From the NCBI GenBank assembly GCA_903909375.1, contig CAIVVM010000028.1, positions 1-34,846 of the forward strand: a stretch of 34,846 nucleotides of DNA, read 5' to 3'. Positions 1 to 8,119 of the stretch are shown one piece after another (position 1 is the first letter of the stretch; the number at the start of each line of letters is the position of its first letter). The position numbers and the translations under genes were made by a program. The notes under the pieces were generated by a model. That model was not told the DNA's origin. It made no database searches and saw nothing but the letters and a program-made list of their open reading frames with translations. This DNA comes from an uncultured Alphaproteobacteria bacterium. GTDB taxonomy: Bacteria > Pseudomonadota > Alphaproteobacteria > Caulobacterales > Caulobacteraceae.

Positions 1-2
1 AG

Positions 3-1226
3 GTCCGCCAGATCGCCGACAGCATCAAGCGGTTCGGCTTCACCAATCCAGTGCTGATCAGCGATGATGACGAGATCATCGCCGGCCACGGCCGCGTCGA
101 GGCGGCCAAGCTGCTTGGCCTGGAGAGCGTGCCGACGCTCAGGCTCTCACACCTCAGCGAAGCCGAACGGCGCGGCTATGTCCTGGCCGACAATAAGCTG
201 GCCCTCAACGCCGGCTGGGACCAGGACATCCTGGCGATCGAGATGCAGGCCCTCGTCGACCTGGACTTCGACGTCACACTCACCGGCTTCTCCCTGGCGG
301 AAGTAGACCTGACCCTGGACGCCGCACGTGACCGCGGAACGTCAGGTCGCGACGCGCCTGACCGGGTGCCGCTGCACGCCGGACCTGCGATCAGCCGCAA
401 GGGCGACCTCTGGATCCTTGGGCGCCATCGCCTGCTGTGCGGCGACGCGCGCGACGGCGCCGACTACGACCGCCTGATGAACGGCGCCAAGGCCGACCTG
501 ATCTTCACCGACCCGCCCTACAACGTCGAGATCGACGGCAATGCCGCGGGCCATGGCCGCATCAGTCACCGCGAGTTCGCGATGGGCTCGGGCGAGATGT
601 CCGAGGCAGACTTCATTGCGTTCCTGTCCGACACGCTGGGCCACCATGCCCGCTGCGCCCGCGACGGGGCGATCGCCTTCGTCTGCATGGACTGGCGCCA
701 CATGGGCGAGGTCCTGGCGGCCGGCAAGGTGGCCTTCACGGAGCTCAAGAACCTCTGCGTCTGGAACAAGTCCAACGCCGGCATGGGAGCCTTCTACCGC
801 TCGAAGCACGAGCTGGTCTTCGTCTTCAAGGTGGGCGCCGGCGCCCACACCAACGCCTTCGGCCTGGGCAACGACCGCTATCGCACCAACGTATGGGACT
901 ACGCAGGCGTCACCAGCGGCGGCAAGGTGCGGGCCGAGGCCATCGCGCTCCACCCCACCGCCAAGCCTGTAGCCCTGGTGGCCGACGCCATCCGTGACTG
1001 CTCGCGCCGGGGCGAGATCGTGCTCGACGCCTTCGGCGGCTCCGGCACCACCCTGATCGCCGCCGAGGTCTGCGGGCGCACCTGCCACATGATGGAGTTC
1101 GATCCCCGGTACGTGGACACCATCGTGCGCCGCTACCTGGCCGTCACAGGCAAGGCCGCCGTGATCCTGGAGACCGGTGAGAGTTTCGAGGCCGTCGAGG
1201 CCGAACGTCTTGCGGAGATCGCCTGA
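3..1226 (+). CDS. ParB-domain DNA methyltransferase (5' end outside window)
   Basis: The reading frame is open to the window edge, so the true start lies upstream; the GTG at 51 is internal. The first ~75 codons are a ParB/Spo0J-like nuclease domain (IADSIKRFGF, then IIAGHGRVEAAK and ADNKLA). The rest is an N6-adenine/N4-cytosine methyltransferase. It has the catalytic motif IV DPPYN at bases 510-524 and the SAM-binding motif LDAFGGSGTT near its C-terminus. DPPY before the Gly-rich motif is the beta-class order. HPTAKPVAL precedes the SAM motif, as in this family. It transfers a methyl group from SAM to a base in DNA; the target sequence cannot be read from the protein. Such ParB-methyltransferases are typically orphan enzymes of prophages and integrated elements, without a cognate nuclease. 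The next gene overlaps its stop by one base (TGATG), so the two are translationally coupled. Confidence 0.93.
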   Translation, partial: VRQIADSIKRFGFTNPVLISDDDEIIAGHGRVEAAKLLGLESVPTLRLSHLSEAERRGYVLADNKLALNAGWDQDILAIEMQALVDLDFDVTLTGFSLAEVDLTLDAARDRGTSGRDAPDRVPLHAGPAISRKGDLWILGRHRLLCGDARDGADYDRLMNGAKADLIFTDPPYNVEIDGNAAGHGRISHREFAMGSGEMSEADFIAFLSDTLGHHARCARDGAIAFVCMDWRHMGEVLAAGKVAFTELKNLCVWNKSNAGMGAFYRSKHELVFVFKVGAGAHTNAFGLGNDRYRTNVWDYAGVTSGGKVRAEAIALHPTAKPVALVADAIRDCSRRGEIVLDAFGGSGTTLIAAEVCGRTCHMMEFDPRYVDTIVRRYLAVTGKAAVILETGESFEAVEAERLAEIA

Positions 1227-2053
1227 TGGATGACGAGGACTACGAAGAGAAGCCGCTGAAGGAGGTTGGCTACCGCAAACCCCCGAAGGCGCACCAGTTC
1301 AAGCCGGGTCAATCGGGAAACCTGAAGGGCCGCCCGCGGAAGAAGAAGAAGGTGGCGCTACCGCCCGGGCTGGCGCCGCTGACGGCCGATGTGATCCTTG
1401 CCGAGGCGCGACGCATCGTGCCTGTGCGCGATGGCGCGAAGGTCCAGGACCTCGACACTTTGCAGGCGCTGGTCCGCGCGCTCAACATCACCGGCTTGAA
1501 GGGTAACCGGCGTGCGCTGGTCGACGCGATCAAGCTGGCGCGCATCGCCGAGGAGGCGGCCGAGAAAGAATGGTCGGCTCTCGCGGAGAGCGTCCTCCAG
1601 TACAAGTTGAATTGGAAAGAGGAGTTCGCGCACTGCCGCGCCAACCGTCTGCCCCGACCCGACCCGGTGCCCCACCCGGATGATGTGGTCCTCGATCACG
1701 TGAACCGGCGCATCATCTACAACGGCCCGCAAAACGCGGCTGAGAAGGCGTACTGGGATCGGAAGCTCGAGCATCGAGATGACCTGGAGTGGGAAAACGA
1801 TGACTTCCAGTCATACGCCCGCAAGGAGGGCCGAGGCGTCGGGCACCTGTGGAACACGATCGAACTCAACAAGGCGATCATCAAGGTGATCGACGGGATC
1901 TACCCCGACCCGAAGACCCGCCGCGCACCAGGCTTTAACCTTCAGGAATGGCGCCGAGCCAACGGCATTCAGGCACAACTGGCCCGCGAGGGCATGAGGT
2001 CCTTCTATCCCCAGCGGCTCAGGGAATGGCTGGACACGCCCCAGGCGGCTTAG
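1226..2053 (+). CDS. DUF5681 domain protein
   Basis: A 275-aa protein whose N-terminus has the DUF5681 signature: basic, with FKPGQSGNLKGRPRKKKK at about residues 25-42, followed by a helical region to ~110. The C-terminal 150 residues are charged and rich in Trp, Asp and Arg, and I do not recognise them. DUF5681 proteins are small basic proteins of alphaproteobacterial prophages and mobile elements, often beside terminase or DNA-methyltransferase genes; their function is unknown, and DNA binding is a guess from the basic motif. The ATG shares its A with the TGA of the methyltransferase, so both belong to one operon. It is longer than the minimal domain, which suggests an extra C-terminal module. 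Confidence 0.85.
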   Translation: MDDEDYEEKPLKEVGYRKPPKAHQFKPGQSGNLKGRPRKKKKVALPPGLAPLTADVILAEARRIVPVRDGAKVQDLDTLQALVRALNITGLKGNRRALVDAIKLARIAEEAAEKEWSALAESVLQYKLNWKEEFAHCRANRLPRPDPVPHPDDVVLDHVNRRIIYNGPQNAAEKAYWDRKLEHRDDLEWENDDFQSYARKEGRGVGHLWNTIELNKAIIKVIDGIYPDPKTRRAPGFNLQEWRRANGIQAQLAREGMRSFYPQRLREWLDTPQAA

Positions 2054-2454
2054 TCCCGGCCGCAGCGCGGGTTCGAGGGCACAGTCGCCAACCGCCGAAG
2101 CAATTGCTGATGCCCGGCATTGTCTGGTGGAAGAGGTCTTTCAGCTTCAGTTGATCTGAAGTCGCTCGGCCGCCGGCCGCGCGGTTCCGGCTGGTCGCTA
2201 TTGCGTTAGCTGATGGTGCACGACCATACTTCGCTCCATGGTGAAGCTCGCCGACCTTGATGACGAGAAGTTCTCGCGCAAGTTCACCATCACGAGTGAG
2301 CGGATAGGCGAACTCGGCTTTCGCGCTCTGTACGGCGTCGATTTCCCCCACCCGCCTAAGGCGCAGTCCGTGAAACGGGAACGGACAGGTGGTGCAGACC
2401 GATCTCAGAACCACTGAAGGCGCCCAGGCCTGCGCTCCGGCCCGCTGATCGGAG
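2054..2454. other. Poorly coding spacer between the mobile-element genes and the catabolic cluster
   Basis: About 400 bases with no convincing gene. It holds a short hairpin, CTTCAG-ttgat-CTGAAG, at 2145-2161 and one weak small ORF (2238-2417). The opposite-strand frame 2019-2570 runs into the 3' end of the enoyl-CoA hydratase gene and has no family features. The stretch probably contains the junction between the element on the left and the catabolic cluster, but I see no clean att site or terminal repeat. Confidence 0.5.
2238..2417 (+). CDS. Possible 59-aa small protein or gene remnant
   Basis: The frame runs from ATG to TGA and reads MVKLADLDDEKFSRKF at its N-terminus. It is charged and looks more protein-like than its surroundings, with a KFSRKFTITSERIGELGF stretch that could be helical. 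No Shine-Dalgarno sequence is visible before the ATG and I recognise no family. It could be a decayed fragment of a mobile-element gene. Confidence 0.25.
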   Translation: MVKLADLDDEKFSRKFTITSERIGELGFRALYGVDFPHPPKAQSVKRERTGGADRSQNH

Positions 2455-3336
2455 CTAGGTAAAGCTCCGTTCGGGCCAATCCAGGAACGGGTTGGGCAGA
2501 TCCGTGCTGACGCGGTTGGGATAGCGGGGCGCCCGCTTCTCAAGGAAGGCCCCGACCCCCTCCTTTGCATCCTCTGACGCGCCGCGAGACTGGATCGCGC
2601 GGCTGTCGACCTTGTGCGCTTCCATCGGATGGTCTGCGCCGGCCATTCGCCAGAGCAGCTGGCGGGTCAGCGCCACGGACACCGGCGCGGTATTGTCCGC
2701 GATCTCGCGTGCGAGGGCGCGGGCGGCAGGCATCAGCTCATCCGGTGCGTGGAGCGATCGGACCAGCCCTCTGTCGAGCGCTTCCTGCGCGGGGAACACC
2801 CGCCCTGAAAGGCACCATTCCAGCGCCGTCTGCATCCCGACCAGCTTCGGCAGGAACCAAGAGGCGGCCCCATCCGGTGCAATACCGCGCCGCGCAAACA
2901 CCAGTCCAAACCGGGCTTCTGTCGAGGCGATCCGGATATCAGTGGCCAGCTGCATCGTGACACCGGCGCCGACCGCCGGCCCGTTCACGGCGGAGATCAC
3001 CGGCTTCAGGCTCTCGAACATCCGGAGGGTCACCAGACCGGCTCCATCCCTGTAGATGTCGCCCACCCGGGTCAACTCCAGGTCAGGATCGGCTAGGCTC
3101 TCGTAGTTGAACGTCGCGCCGCCACCCAGGTCGGCGCCGGCGCAGAAGGCGCGGCCAGCACCGGTCAGTATTATGCAGCGGACATCGTCGTTGGCGTCTG
3201 TCTCGTCGAAGACCCGCAGCAGATCCTGGGTCATTCGGCTGGTCATCGCGTTCATCCGCTCGGGACGGTTGAGAGTGATGGTCGCAATCCCGTCCTCGAT
3301 CTCGTAGCGGATGGTCTCGTAGGTGCTGGCGGTCAC
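2455..3336 (-). CDS. Enoyl-CoA hydratase/isomerase (crotonase) family protein
   Basis: A crotonase-fold protein of 293 aa. It has the N-terminal strand ATITLNRPERMNAM, the oxyanion-hole segment AFCAGADL near residue 65, and a second one at AVNGPAVGAGVTMQLATDIRIAS. At the second catalytic position it reads GIAPDGAASWFLPKLVG, with Asp where rat crotonase has Glu164, a common variant. It probably hydrates an enoyl-CoA or isomerises a double bond in the acyl-CoA part of the pathway. I chose the GTG at 3336 because GGAGA lies 7 bases upstream and the protein then begins at the usual place; an upstream start at 3399 would add 21 unconserved residues. The gene stands alone, 199 bases from the ADH stop, with its own operator copy at 3421-3434. 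Confidence 0.92.
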   Translation of the reverse strand: MTASTYETIRYEIEDGIATITLNRPERMNAMTSRMTQDLLRVFDETDANDDVRCIILTGAGRAFCAGADLGGGATFNYESLADPDLELTRVGDIYRDGAGLVTLRMFESLKPVISAVNGPAVGAGVTMQLATDIRIASTEARFGLVFARRGIAPDGAASWFLPKLVGMQTALEWCLSGRVFPAQEALDRGLVRSLHAPDELMPAARALAREIADNTAPVSVALTRQLLWRMAGADHPMEAHKVDSRAIQSRGASEDAKEGVGAFLEKRAPRYPNRVSTDLPNPFLDWPERSFT

Positions 3337-3420
3337 GGGCTGTCTCCGGTCACTGGTGTGTTGCAGGGCCAAGGCCATTCTGCCTGCAGTCGCCGGCATG
3401 ACGTCGTCCAGGCGCGCAAC

Positions 3421-3434
3421 ATTTCATATGTGAT
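3421..3434. promoter_or_regulatory. Palindromic operator, copy A
   Basis: ATTTCATATGTGAT matches 12 of 14 positions of the shared palindrome ATTACATATGTAAT. It lies in the gap between ADH and the enoyl-CoA hydratase gene, 84 bases upstream of the latter's GTG. It is probably bound by the IclR regulator encoded at 15836-16699 (inference). Confidence 0.7.
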
Positions 3435-3535
3435 CGGACAGGTCCGATGAGGCCGGCAAGAGATTGCCCCGCGGGTCCATGCAGGCCCAGCCGGCCGCCA
3501 GCAGGCCTCTCCGTCCCGGTTGTCCGGGGGCTCCG

Positions 3536-4573
3536 TCAGGGCGCGAGCACCATCTTCAAGGCGCCTTTGTCACGCGCCGAGAACAGGGCGTAGGCCTCCT
3601 CCCCCGCGCTCAGGGGCATGACGTGGCTGATGAATTTTTCCGGATGCAGTCGCCCGGCCTGAAGCAGCGGAATCAGATGTGGCCATTCCTCCGGCACGGA
3701 GCAGGTCCCGATGCGGAAGGTCAGGCCGAGGCCGAAGGCCCGGCTCATGGGAAAATCAAATGTGCGGTCCTGATTGACGCCGATCACGGACACCGTGCCG
3801 CGCCGCCCGGCCAGCCGAAGCGACAGATCGATCGTCACATCCGCCCCGACGGCCTCGATGACGCTGTCAGCCATCTTTCCGTGTGTGGCCTCACGGATGA
3901 TTTCCACGGCGGCTTCGGGGCCCAGCGCCGTGGCGCCCAGCCCCTCTGCGAGCGCCCGGCGTTCCGGCACCAGGTCGATCGCGAAGACGCGTGCGGCCCC
4001 CATCACGAACGCGCACTCCACCGCCATGAGTCCGATGGGACCAAGTCCAACCACAGCGACGGTCTTGCCGGAGGCGACATCTCCATTGCGACACCCGAAC
4101 CAGGCTGTTGCCAGGCTGTCTGTCAGCAACAGCGCCTGGTCGGTGGAGACGCCTTCCGGGATGATCCTGGCATTGAAGTCGGCGGCGGGCACGCGAACCG
4201 CCTCTGCCTGACAGCCTTCAAGCGCGTGGCTCAGGCCGAAGAAGCCGGAGGCGTTCCGATCGCACTTGTTGACCACTCCGGCGAGGCAGGGCGGACACGC
4301 GCCACAGCCCACTGCCCCCGAGATCATCACCTTGTCGCCCACCTTCAGCGACCTCACGGAACGACCGATCTCCATCACTTCGCCAACGGCCTCATGGCCG
4401 ACACAGAAGCCCAGGTCTTCGGAGTAACCGTGGCCATGGTAGATATGCAGGTCCGAGCCACATATTGCGCAACGGTCCACCTTGATGACGGCGTCCCGAT
4501 CATCCTGAAGCCTGGGATCATCCATGCTTTCGTAGCGGATATCCCGTTCCCCGAAATAGCGTAACGCCTTCAT
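3536..4573 (-). CDS. Zinc-dependent alcohol dehydrogenase (MDR family)
   Basis: A 345-aa medium-chain dehydrogenase. Catalytic zinc ligands are visible as Cys38 (CAICGSD) and His60-Glu61 (GHEAVGEV). Structural zinc ligands are Cys90, Cys93, Cys96 and Cys104. The Rossmann fold carries VVGLGPIGLMAVECA, followed by an Asp (FAIDLVPERR) that favours NAD over NADP. It oxidises an alcohol to an aldehyde or ketone, or the reverse; threonine dehydrogenase/sorbitol dehydrogenase-like members share this pattern. Two ATGs in tandem (4576 and 4573) are possible; GGGGA sits at better distance from 4573. It is the last gene of the GMC-VOC-small ORF-oxidoreductase-ADH operon, 28 bases after the previous stop, and may act on the alcohol made by the P450 or released by an esterase. 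Confidence 0.93.
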   Translation of the reverse strand: MKALRYFGERDIRYESMDDPRLQDDRDAVIKVDRCAICGSDLHIYHGHGYSEDLGFCVGHEAVGEVMEIGRSVRSLKVGDKVMISGAVGCGACPPCLAGVVNKCDRNASGFFGLSHALEGCQAEAVRVPAADFNARIIPEGVSTDQALLLTDSLATAWFGCRNGDVASGKTVAVVGLGPIGLMAVECAFVMGAARVFAIDLVPERRALAEGLGATALGPEAAVEIIREATHGKMADSVIEAVGADVTIDLSLRLAGRRGTVSVIGVNQDRTFDFPMSRAFGLGLTFRIGTCSVPEEWPHLIPLLQAGRLHPEKFISHVMPLSAGEEAYALFSARDKGALKMVLAP

Positions 4574-4601
4574 CATCGTTCCCCGTTGTGGCGTTTGCGG
4601 G

Positions 4602-5597
4602 TCAGGCGACCTGGACCGCCATCTTTCCGAAATTGCCGCCGGCCAGCAGCCGGACAAGTCCGGCCGGCGCATTCTCCAGCCCCTCGACGATGTCCATGAA
4701 CGTCTTCAGCTGGCCGGCTTCGACCCAGCCTGCGAGACGTGCTTCGGCCTGCGGTCGGGCCGCCGCATAGTCGAGGACAATGAAGCCCTCCATCCTGAGG
4801 CGTCTGGTGATCAGGAGCCCCGGCAGCAGAGGCGATCCGGCAGGCGAGACGCCGCCGTCGTAGGCCGAGACCGCGCCACAGCACACGATGCGGCCGCGTT
4901 CGTTCATCGACAGCAGGGCGGCATCCAGAACCTCTCCCGCGACATTGTCGAAATAGACGTCCACGCCGTTCGGGCAGGCGGCCCTGAGCTGCGCGCGAAA
5001 GTCGGCGGCCTTGTAGTCTATGGCCCCGTGGAAGCCGAGTTCATTGACAAGCCAGTCGCACTTCTCCGGGCCCCCCGCGATTCCGACAACATGGCATCCC
5101 GCCAGGCGCGCCAGCTGACCCGTGATCGTTCCGACAGCCCCGGCGGCCGCGGACACCAGAACAACATCGCCAGGCCTGGCCAGGCCGACATCGAACAGCC
5201 CGTGATAGGCGGTGAGCCCGGTGACACCTAGAACTCCGATGAGGTGTTCGGGCGCCAGTCGGGCGTTGCGCTTGGTCAGGGAACCGGCGGACACCGCCGC
5301 ATAGTCCTGCCAGCCGCTCATGCCATCCACGAGGTCACCCGTGGTGAACTCAGGGACATTGGAAGCGACGACCTCGCCGAGGGTAAAGCCGTGCATCACG
5401 TCGCCGGGCATGACCTGCTCGCGATAGCTTGGCCCATTCATCCAGGCCCGATTGGCAGGGTCGAGCGACAGCATACGGGTCCGGACCAGAACCTCGCCCG
5501 GGCCGGGCACGGGAACGGGGGCTTCCCGCCATTCGAAACAGTCCGGCGAGACAGCGCCATTCGGCGCCCTGGCGAAAATCCACTGCCTGTTTGTCAT
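4602..5597 (-). CDS. NADP-dependent oxidoreductase (MDR family, CurA/leukotriene B4 dehydrogenase type)
   Basis: A 331-aa zinc-free medium-chain reductase. It begins NRQWIFARAPNG, typical of the YncB/CurA group, and has LGVTGLTAYHGL followed by the nucleotide-binding loop SAAAGAVGTITGQLA and GGPEKCDWL, whose Lys is expected to contact the NADP 2'-phosphate. Relatives reduce the C=C bond of alpha,beta-unsaturated ketones or aldehydes with NADPH. The ATG overlaps the stop of the upstream small ORF as ATGA, so translation is coupled. In this operon a likely job is saturation of an enone intermediate before Baeyer-Villiger oxidation or further degradation (inference). Confidence 0.92.
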   Translation of the reverse strand: MTNRQWIFARAPNGAVSPDCFEWREAPVPVPGPGEVLVRTRMLSLDPANRAWMNGPSYREQVMPGDVMHGFTLGEVVASNVPEFTTGDLVDGMSGWQDYAAVSAGSLTKRNARLAPEHLIGVLGVTGLTAYHGLFDVGLARPGDVVLVSAAAGAVGTITGQLARLAGCHVVGIAGGPEKCDWLVNELGFHGAIDYKAADFRAQLRAACPNGVDVYFDNVAGEVLDAALLSMNERGRIVCCGAVSAYDGGVSPAGSPLLPGLLITRRLRMEGFIVLDYAAARPQAEARLAGWVEAGQLKTFMDIVEGLENAPAGLVRLLAGGNFGKMAVQVA

Positions 5598-5728
5598 GTG
5601 TCGAGCCTCAGCGTCGTGTCTGCCCGGGCCGGCAGGACCAGATGGCCCGTCAGGCCCCGGATGGGGATCTCGCGGTCTTCCGGACCATTGGCCGGGTGAC
5701 GAAATGTGAATTGGCGTCCCGGGATCAT
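5594..5728 (-). CDS. Small protein, 44 aa, translationally coupled on both sides
   Basis: A short frame that starts ATGA over the stop of the VOC gene (ATG 5728-5726, TGA 5727-5725) and ends TGA over the start of the oxidoreductase (TGA 5596-5594, ATG 5597-5595). It fills the gap exactly. The product starts MIPGRQFTFRHPANGPEDRE, continues IPIRGLTGHLVLPARAD and ends LRLDT; it has no membrane segment, no Cys and no recognised family. Two four-base ATGA overlaps are hard to explain by chance, which is the main reason to call it a gene. It could instead act only as a coupling peptide that lets ribosomes pass from the VOC gene to the oxidoreductase, or be a remnant of a longer gene. Confidence 0.6.
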   Translation of the reverse strand: MIPGRQFTFRHPANGPEDREIPIRGLTGHLVLPARADTTLRLDT

Positions 5729-6252
5729 GGGAGCCCTCTCACGGGATCTTCGCCGTCCCAGCTTCTGGCGGCGTCTCGAATCCGGGCGAACAGGGTCGCG
5801 GACTGCGGCGTGTACTCGGAAATTTCCAGGAAGGGCTGAGCCGAGGTTCCAGACCCAAAGTAGCAATACCGTGGCCCGCCGAGGATCTTGCCCTCGCATT
5901 CGACCTCGAGGCCCGTGTCCTGCGCCAGGCGAATATGGCTGTCATAGCTTGTCGACCAGACCGAGATGTGGTGGAGGCCGCCGCCGGTCCTTTTCAGAAA
6001 CTGGTGCCAGGTGGACTCACCTTCCCCATGGGGACAGATCAGTTCGATCTGCAGATCGCCCCAGTTGCCAAGGGCGACCGACATTTTGGGGGCAGGCAAC
6101 GCTACGCCCCGCTGTACGAAGGCCTCATTCTGCAGATTGTCGATCCGGAAGAAGGGTCCGACACCCAAGCCTCTGGTCCAGTGTTCCAGCGCGTCATCCA
6201 GGTCCGCGACGACAATGCCATTCTGGGTGGCGGGGCCAAATTGTCTGCTCAT
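5725..6252 (-). CDS. VOC (glyoxalase/bleomycin-resistance) superfamily protein
   Basis: A 175-aa single-module vicinal-oxygen-chelate protein. The first half has NGIVVADLDDALEHWTRGLGVGPFF and LQIELICPHG; the second has GGLHHISVWS and ends its metal-binding strand with PFLEISEYTP. His in GGLHHI and Glu in LEISEY are plausible metal ligands. Members include methylmalonyl-CoA epimerases, dioxygenases and lactoylglutathione lyases; this one resembles the Glyoxalase_4 group found in catabolic clusters, and its reaction cannot be fixed. I chose the ATG at 6252 because CGGA lies about 9 bases ahead; the ATG at 6261 has no ribosome binding site. It follows the GMC gene by 67 bases in the same direction. 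Confidence 0.85.
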   Translation of the reverse strand: MSRQFGPATQNGIVVADLDDALEHWTRGLGVGPFFRIDNLQNEAFVQRGVALPAPKMSVALGNWGDLQIELICPHGEGESTWHQFLKRTGGGLHHISVWSTSYDSHIRLAQDTGLEVECEGKILGGPRYCYFGSGTSAQPFLEISEYTPQSATLFARIRDAARSWDGEDPVRGLP

Positions 6253-6319
6253 CTGAAGCATTCCGATTGAAGGGCCCGATACGGGCCGCCGAGCGTTTCC
6301 GTGTGTCAGGGCGTTCCCG

Positions 6320-7951
6320 TCAGGCATCCTCAAGCACCATGGCCGCGGCCTTCTCGCCGATCATGATCGAAGGCGCGTTGGTATTGCCCGAGACAATGTT
6401 CGGCATGATGGATGCATCTGCGACCCGCAGGCCCCGGACGCCACGGACGCGAAGGCGCGGGTCGACCACGGAGCCAGCTTCAGGTCCCATCTGACATGTT
6501 CCGACAGGGTGATACATGGTCCCGCCGTGGGTCCGGACATACTGCTCGAGTTGAGCATCGTCGGAGATATCGGTGCCAGCGTCCGGCGCCAGCCGCCTTA
6601 CAACAGCGTCCCGGATCAGGGGCGTTTCATAGAGGCGACCGACCAGCCTCAAGGCCGACATCAGAGCCGCCAGGTCGTCCCGGTGCGTGAGGTAGTTGGC
6701 GAAGATCGCCGGCGCATCATCCGGACTGGCCGACTTGAGTCGGATCTGGCCCCGTGATTTCGGTCGAAGATAGGCGACAGAGGCTGACCAGGCGGGAAAC
6801 CCGTGCTCGCCGGGGACGCCGCTGATCATCGCTTCGGTCGAGAACGCCCTAAAGCCGATCTGGGTGTCCGGCGTATCGGCTCCAGGCAGTGACTTGCAGA
6901 AGATGTAGGCGCTGCTGGCGCCGGTGGTCAGCAGCCCCTTGCCGGACAGGTAGTAGCGCAGGATGTGCGGCAACAGCCGCGGGCCGCGGGTTTCACCGTT
7001 GAAGCTGAGGCCGGGCCGAACTTCGTGCACCCAATGCACGTACATGTGGTCCTGGAGGTTCTGGCCGACCATAGGCGCGTCGACGATCGGTTCGATCCCG
7101 TGTTCGCGAAGGTGGCCGGCCGGGCCGATGCCCGACAGCATCAGGGTCTGGGGCGAATTGATGACGCCGCCGGAGACGATGATTTCGGCGTTCGCATCGA
7201 CGCGGGTGATCCTGCCTCTGCGTGAGACTTCAACGCCGACCGCACGGTGATCCTCGATCACGATCCGCTCGACCCGGGCCTCAGTCCAGATGGTCAGGTT
7301 CCTGCGACTGCGGATGGGTTTCAGATAGGCGCTGGCGGTCGTATGCCGCCGGCCGCGATCATCGATCGTGTGGTCAATCCAGCCGACGCCTTCCTGGATC
7401 GCGCCGTTGAAGTCGTGGTTGAGCGTCAGGCCCGCTTCCAGGCCAGCCTCAACGAACGCCTTGGTCGCGCGATGGATCGAGGTCCCGGGTGGCTGGCGTT
7501 GTGCCGTGCTGGTGACCCGGACGCCGTCGCCGGATCCATGCAGGTCGTCTTCGCCGCCCCAGTAGCTTTCGCTCTTCCGGAAGAACGGCAACACATCGTC
7601 CCAGGCCCACCCCTGATTGCCGGCCTGAGCCCATTGGTCATAGTCGGCCGGCTGCCCCCGGATATAGGCCATGCCATTGATGGCGCTGCTTCCGCCCAGC
7701 GTTCGGCCACGCGGCCAGAACACCCGCTGGCCGTTCAGTTCCGGCTCCGGCTCCGTGAAATAGTTCCAGGTAATGCGCGGGTCGCCGAATAGGCGTTGCA
7801 TGCCCGCCGGGACATGGATCCACATACTCCGGTCCGCTGGACCTGCCTCAAGCAGCAGGACACTGTGCCGGGGATTGGCCGAAAGCCTGTTCGCGACAAC
7901 ACATCCGGCCGAGCCGGCGCCAATGACGATGAAGTCGAATTTCGGAGTCAT
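6320..7951 (-). CDS. GMC family FAD-dependent alcohol/choline dehydrogenase
   Basis: A 543-aa glucose-methanol-choline oxidoreductase. The FAD-binding motif is IVIGAGSAGCVVANRL at residues 8-23, with LLLEAG ending the second strand. GMC signature 1 is GRTLGGSSAINGMAYIRG (82-99) and signature 2 is GGVINSPQTLMLSGIGP. The catalytic pair is His481 in HPVGTCQMG and Asn525 in GNTNAPS. It oxidises a primary alcohol to an aldehyde or acid, passing electrons to a quinone or oxygen. I chose ATG 7951 because AGGTGGAGG lies 5 bases upstream; the GTG at 7963 overlaps that site. It is the first gene of a five-gene operon. A weak copy of the shared operator lies 94 bases upstream (8046-8059). Confidence 0.95.
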   Translation of the reverse strand: MTPKFDFIVIGAGSAGCVVANRLSANPRHSVLLLEAGPADRSMWIHVPAGMQRLFGDPRITWNYFTEPEPELNGQRVFWPRGRTLGGSSAINGMAYIRGQPADYDQWAQAGNQGWAWDDVLPFFRKSESYWGGEDDLHGSGDGVRVTSTAQRQPPGTSIHRATKAFVEAGLEAGLTLNHDFNGAIQEGVGWIDHTIDDRGRRHTTASAYLKPIRSRRNLTIWTEARVERIVIEDHRAVGVEVSRRGRITRVDANAEIIVSGGVINSPQTLMLSGIGPAGHLREHGIEPIVDAPMVGQNLQDHMYVHWVHEVRPGLSFNGETRGPRLLPHILRYYLSGKGLLTTGASSAYIFCKSLPGADTPDTQIGFRAFSTEAMISGVPGEHGFPAWSASVAYLRPKSRGQIRLKSASPDDAPAIFANYLTHRDDLAALMSALRLVGRLYETPLIRDAVVRRLAPDAGTDISDDAQLEQYVRTHGGTMYHPVGTCQMGPEAGSVVDPRLRVRGVRGLRVADASIMPNIVSGNTNAPSIMIGEKAAAMVLEDA

Positions 7952-8045
7952 CGCCGCCTCCACCTGTGCCCACCCTATTGATTTGGCAGGACCATCACGT
8001 GGCTGTCTTGCGGCGGCAATTCAGCCGGCGTCTCCTGTCATTCAT

Positions 8046-8059
8046 ATTACAACTGTGCT
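8046..8059. promoter_or_regulatory. Palindromic operator, weak copy B
   Basis: ATTACAACTGTGCT matches 10 of 14 positions of ATTACATATGTAAT, with a perfect left half ATTACA. Alone it would be unconvincing. It lies 94 bases upstream of the GMC start, close to the 74-87 base spacing of the better copies, in the only intergenic region (7952-8119) that could hold this operon's promoter. Confidence 0.4.
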
Positions 8060-8119
8060 GGTTCAGAGGCCTGTCACAGCTCGCCGTATCGCGCCTGTCC
8101 GCACTCCGCCGCGACGCCG

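Noticed and set aside
2019..2570. A 183-codon frame on the - strand in the left spacer
   Set aside because: Its start overlaps the end of the enoyl-CoA hydratase gene, and it shows no ribosome binding site or domain.
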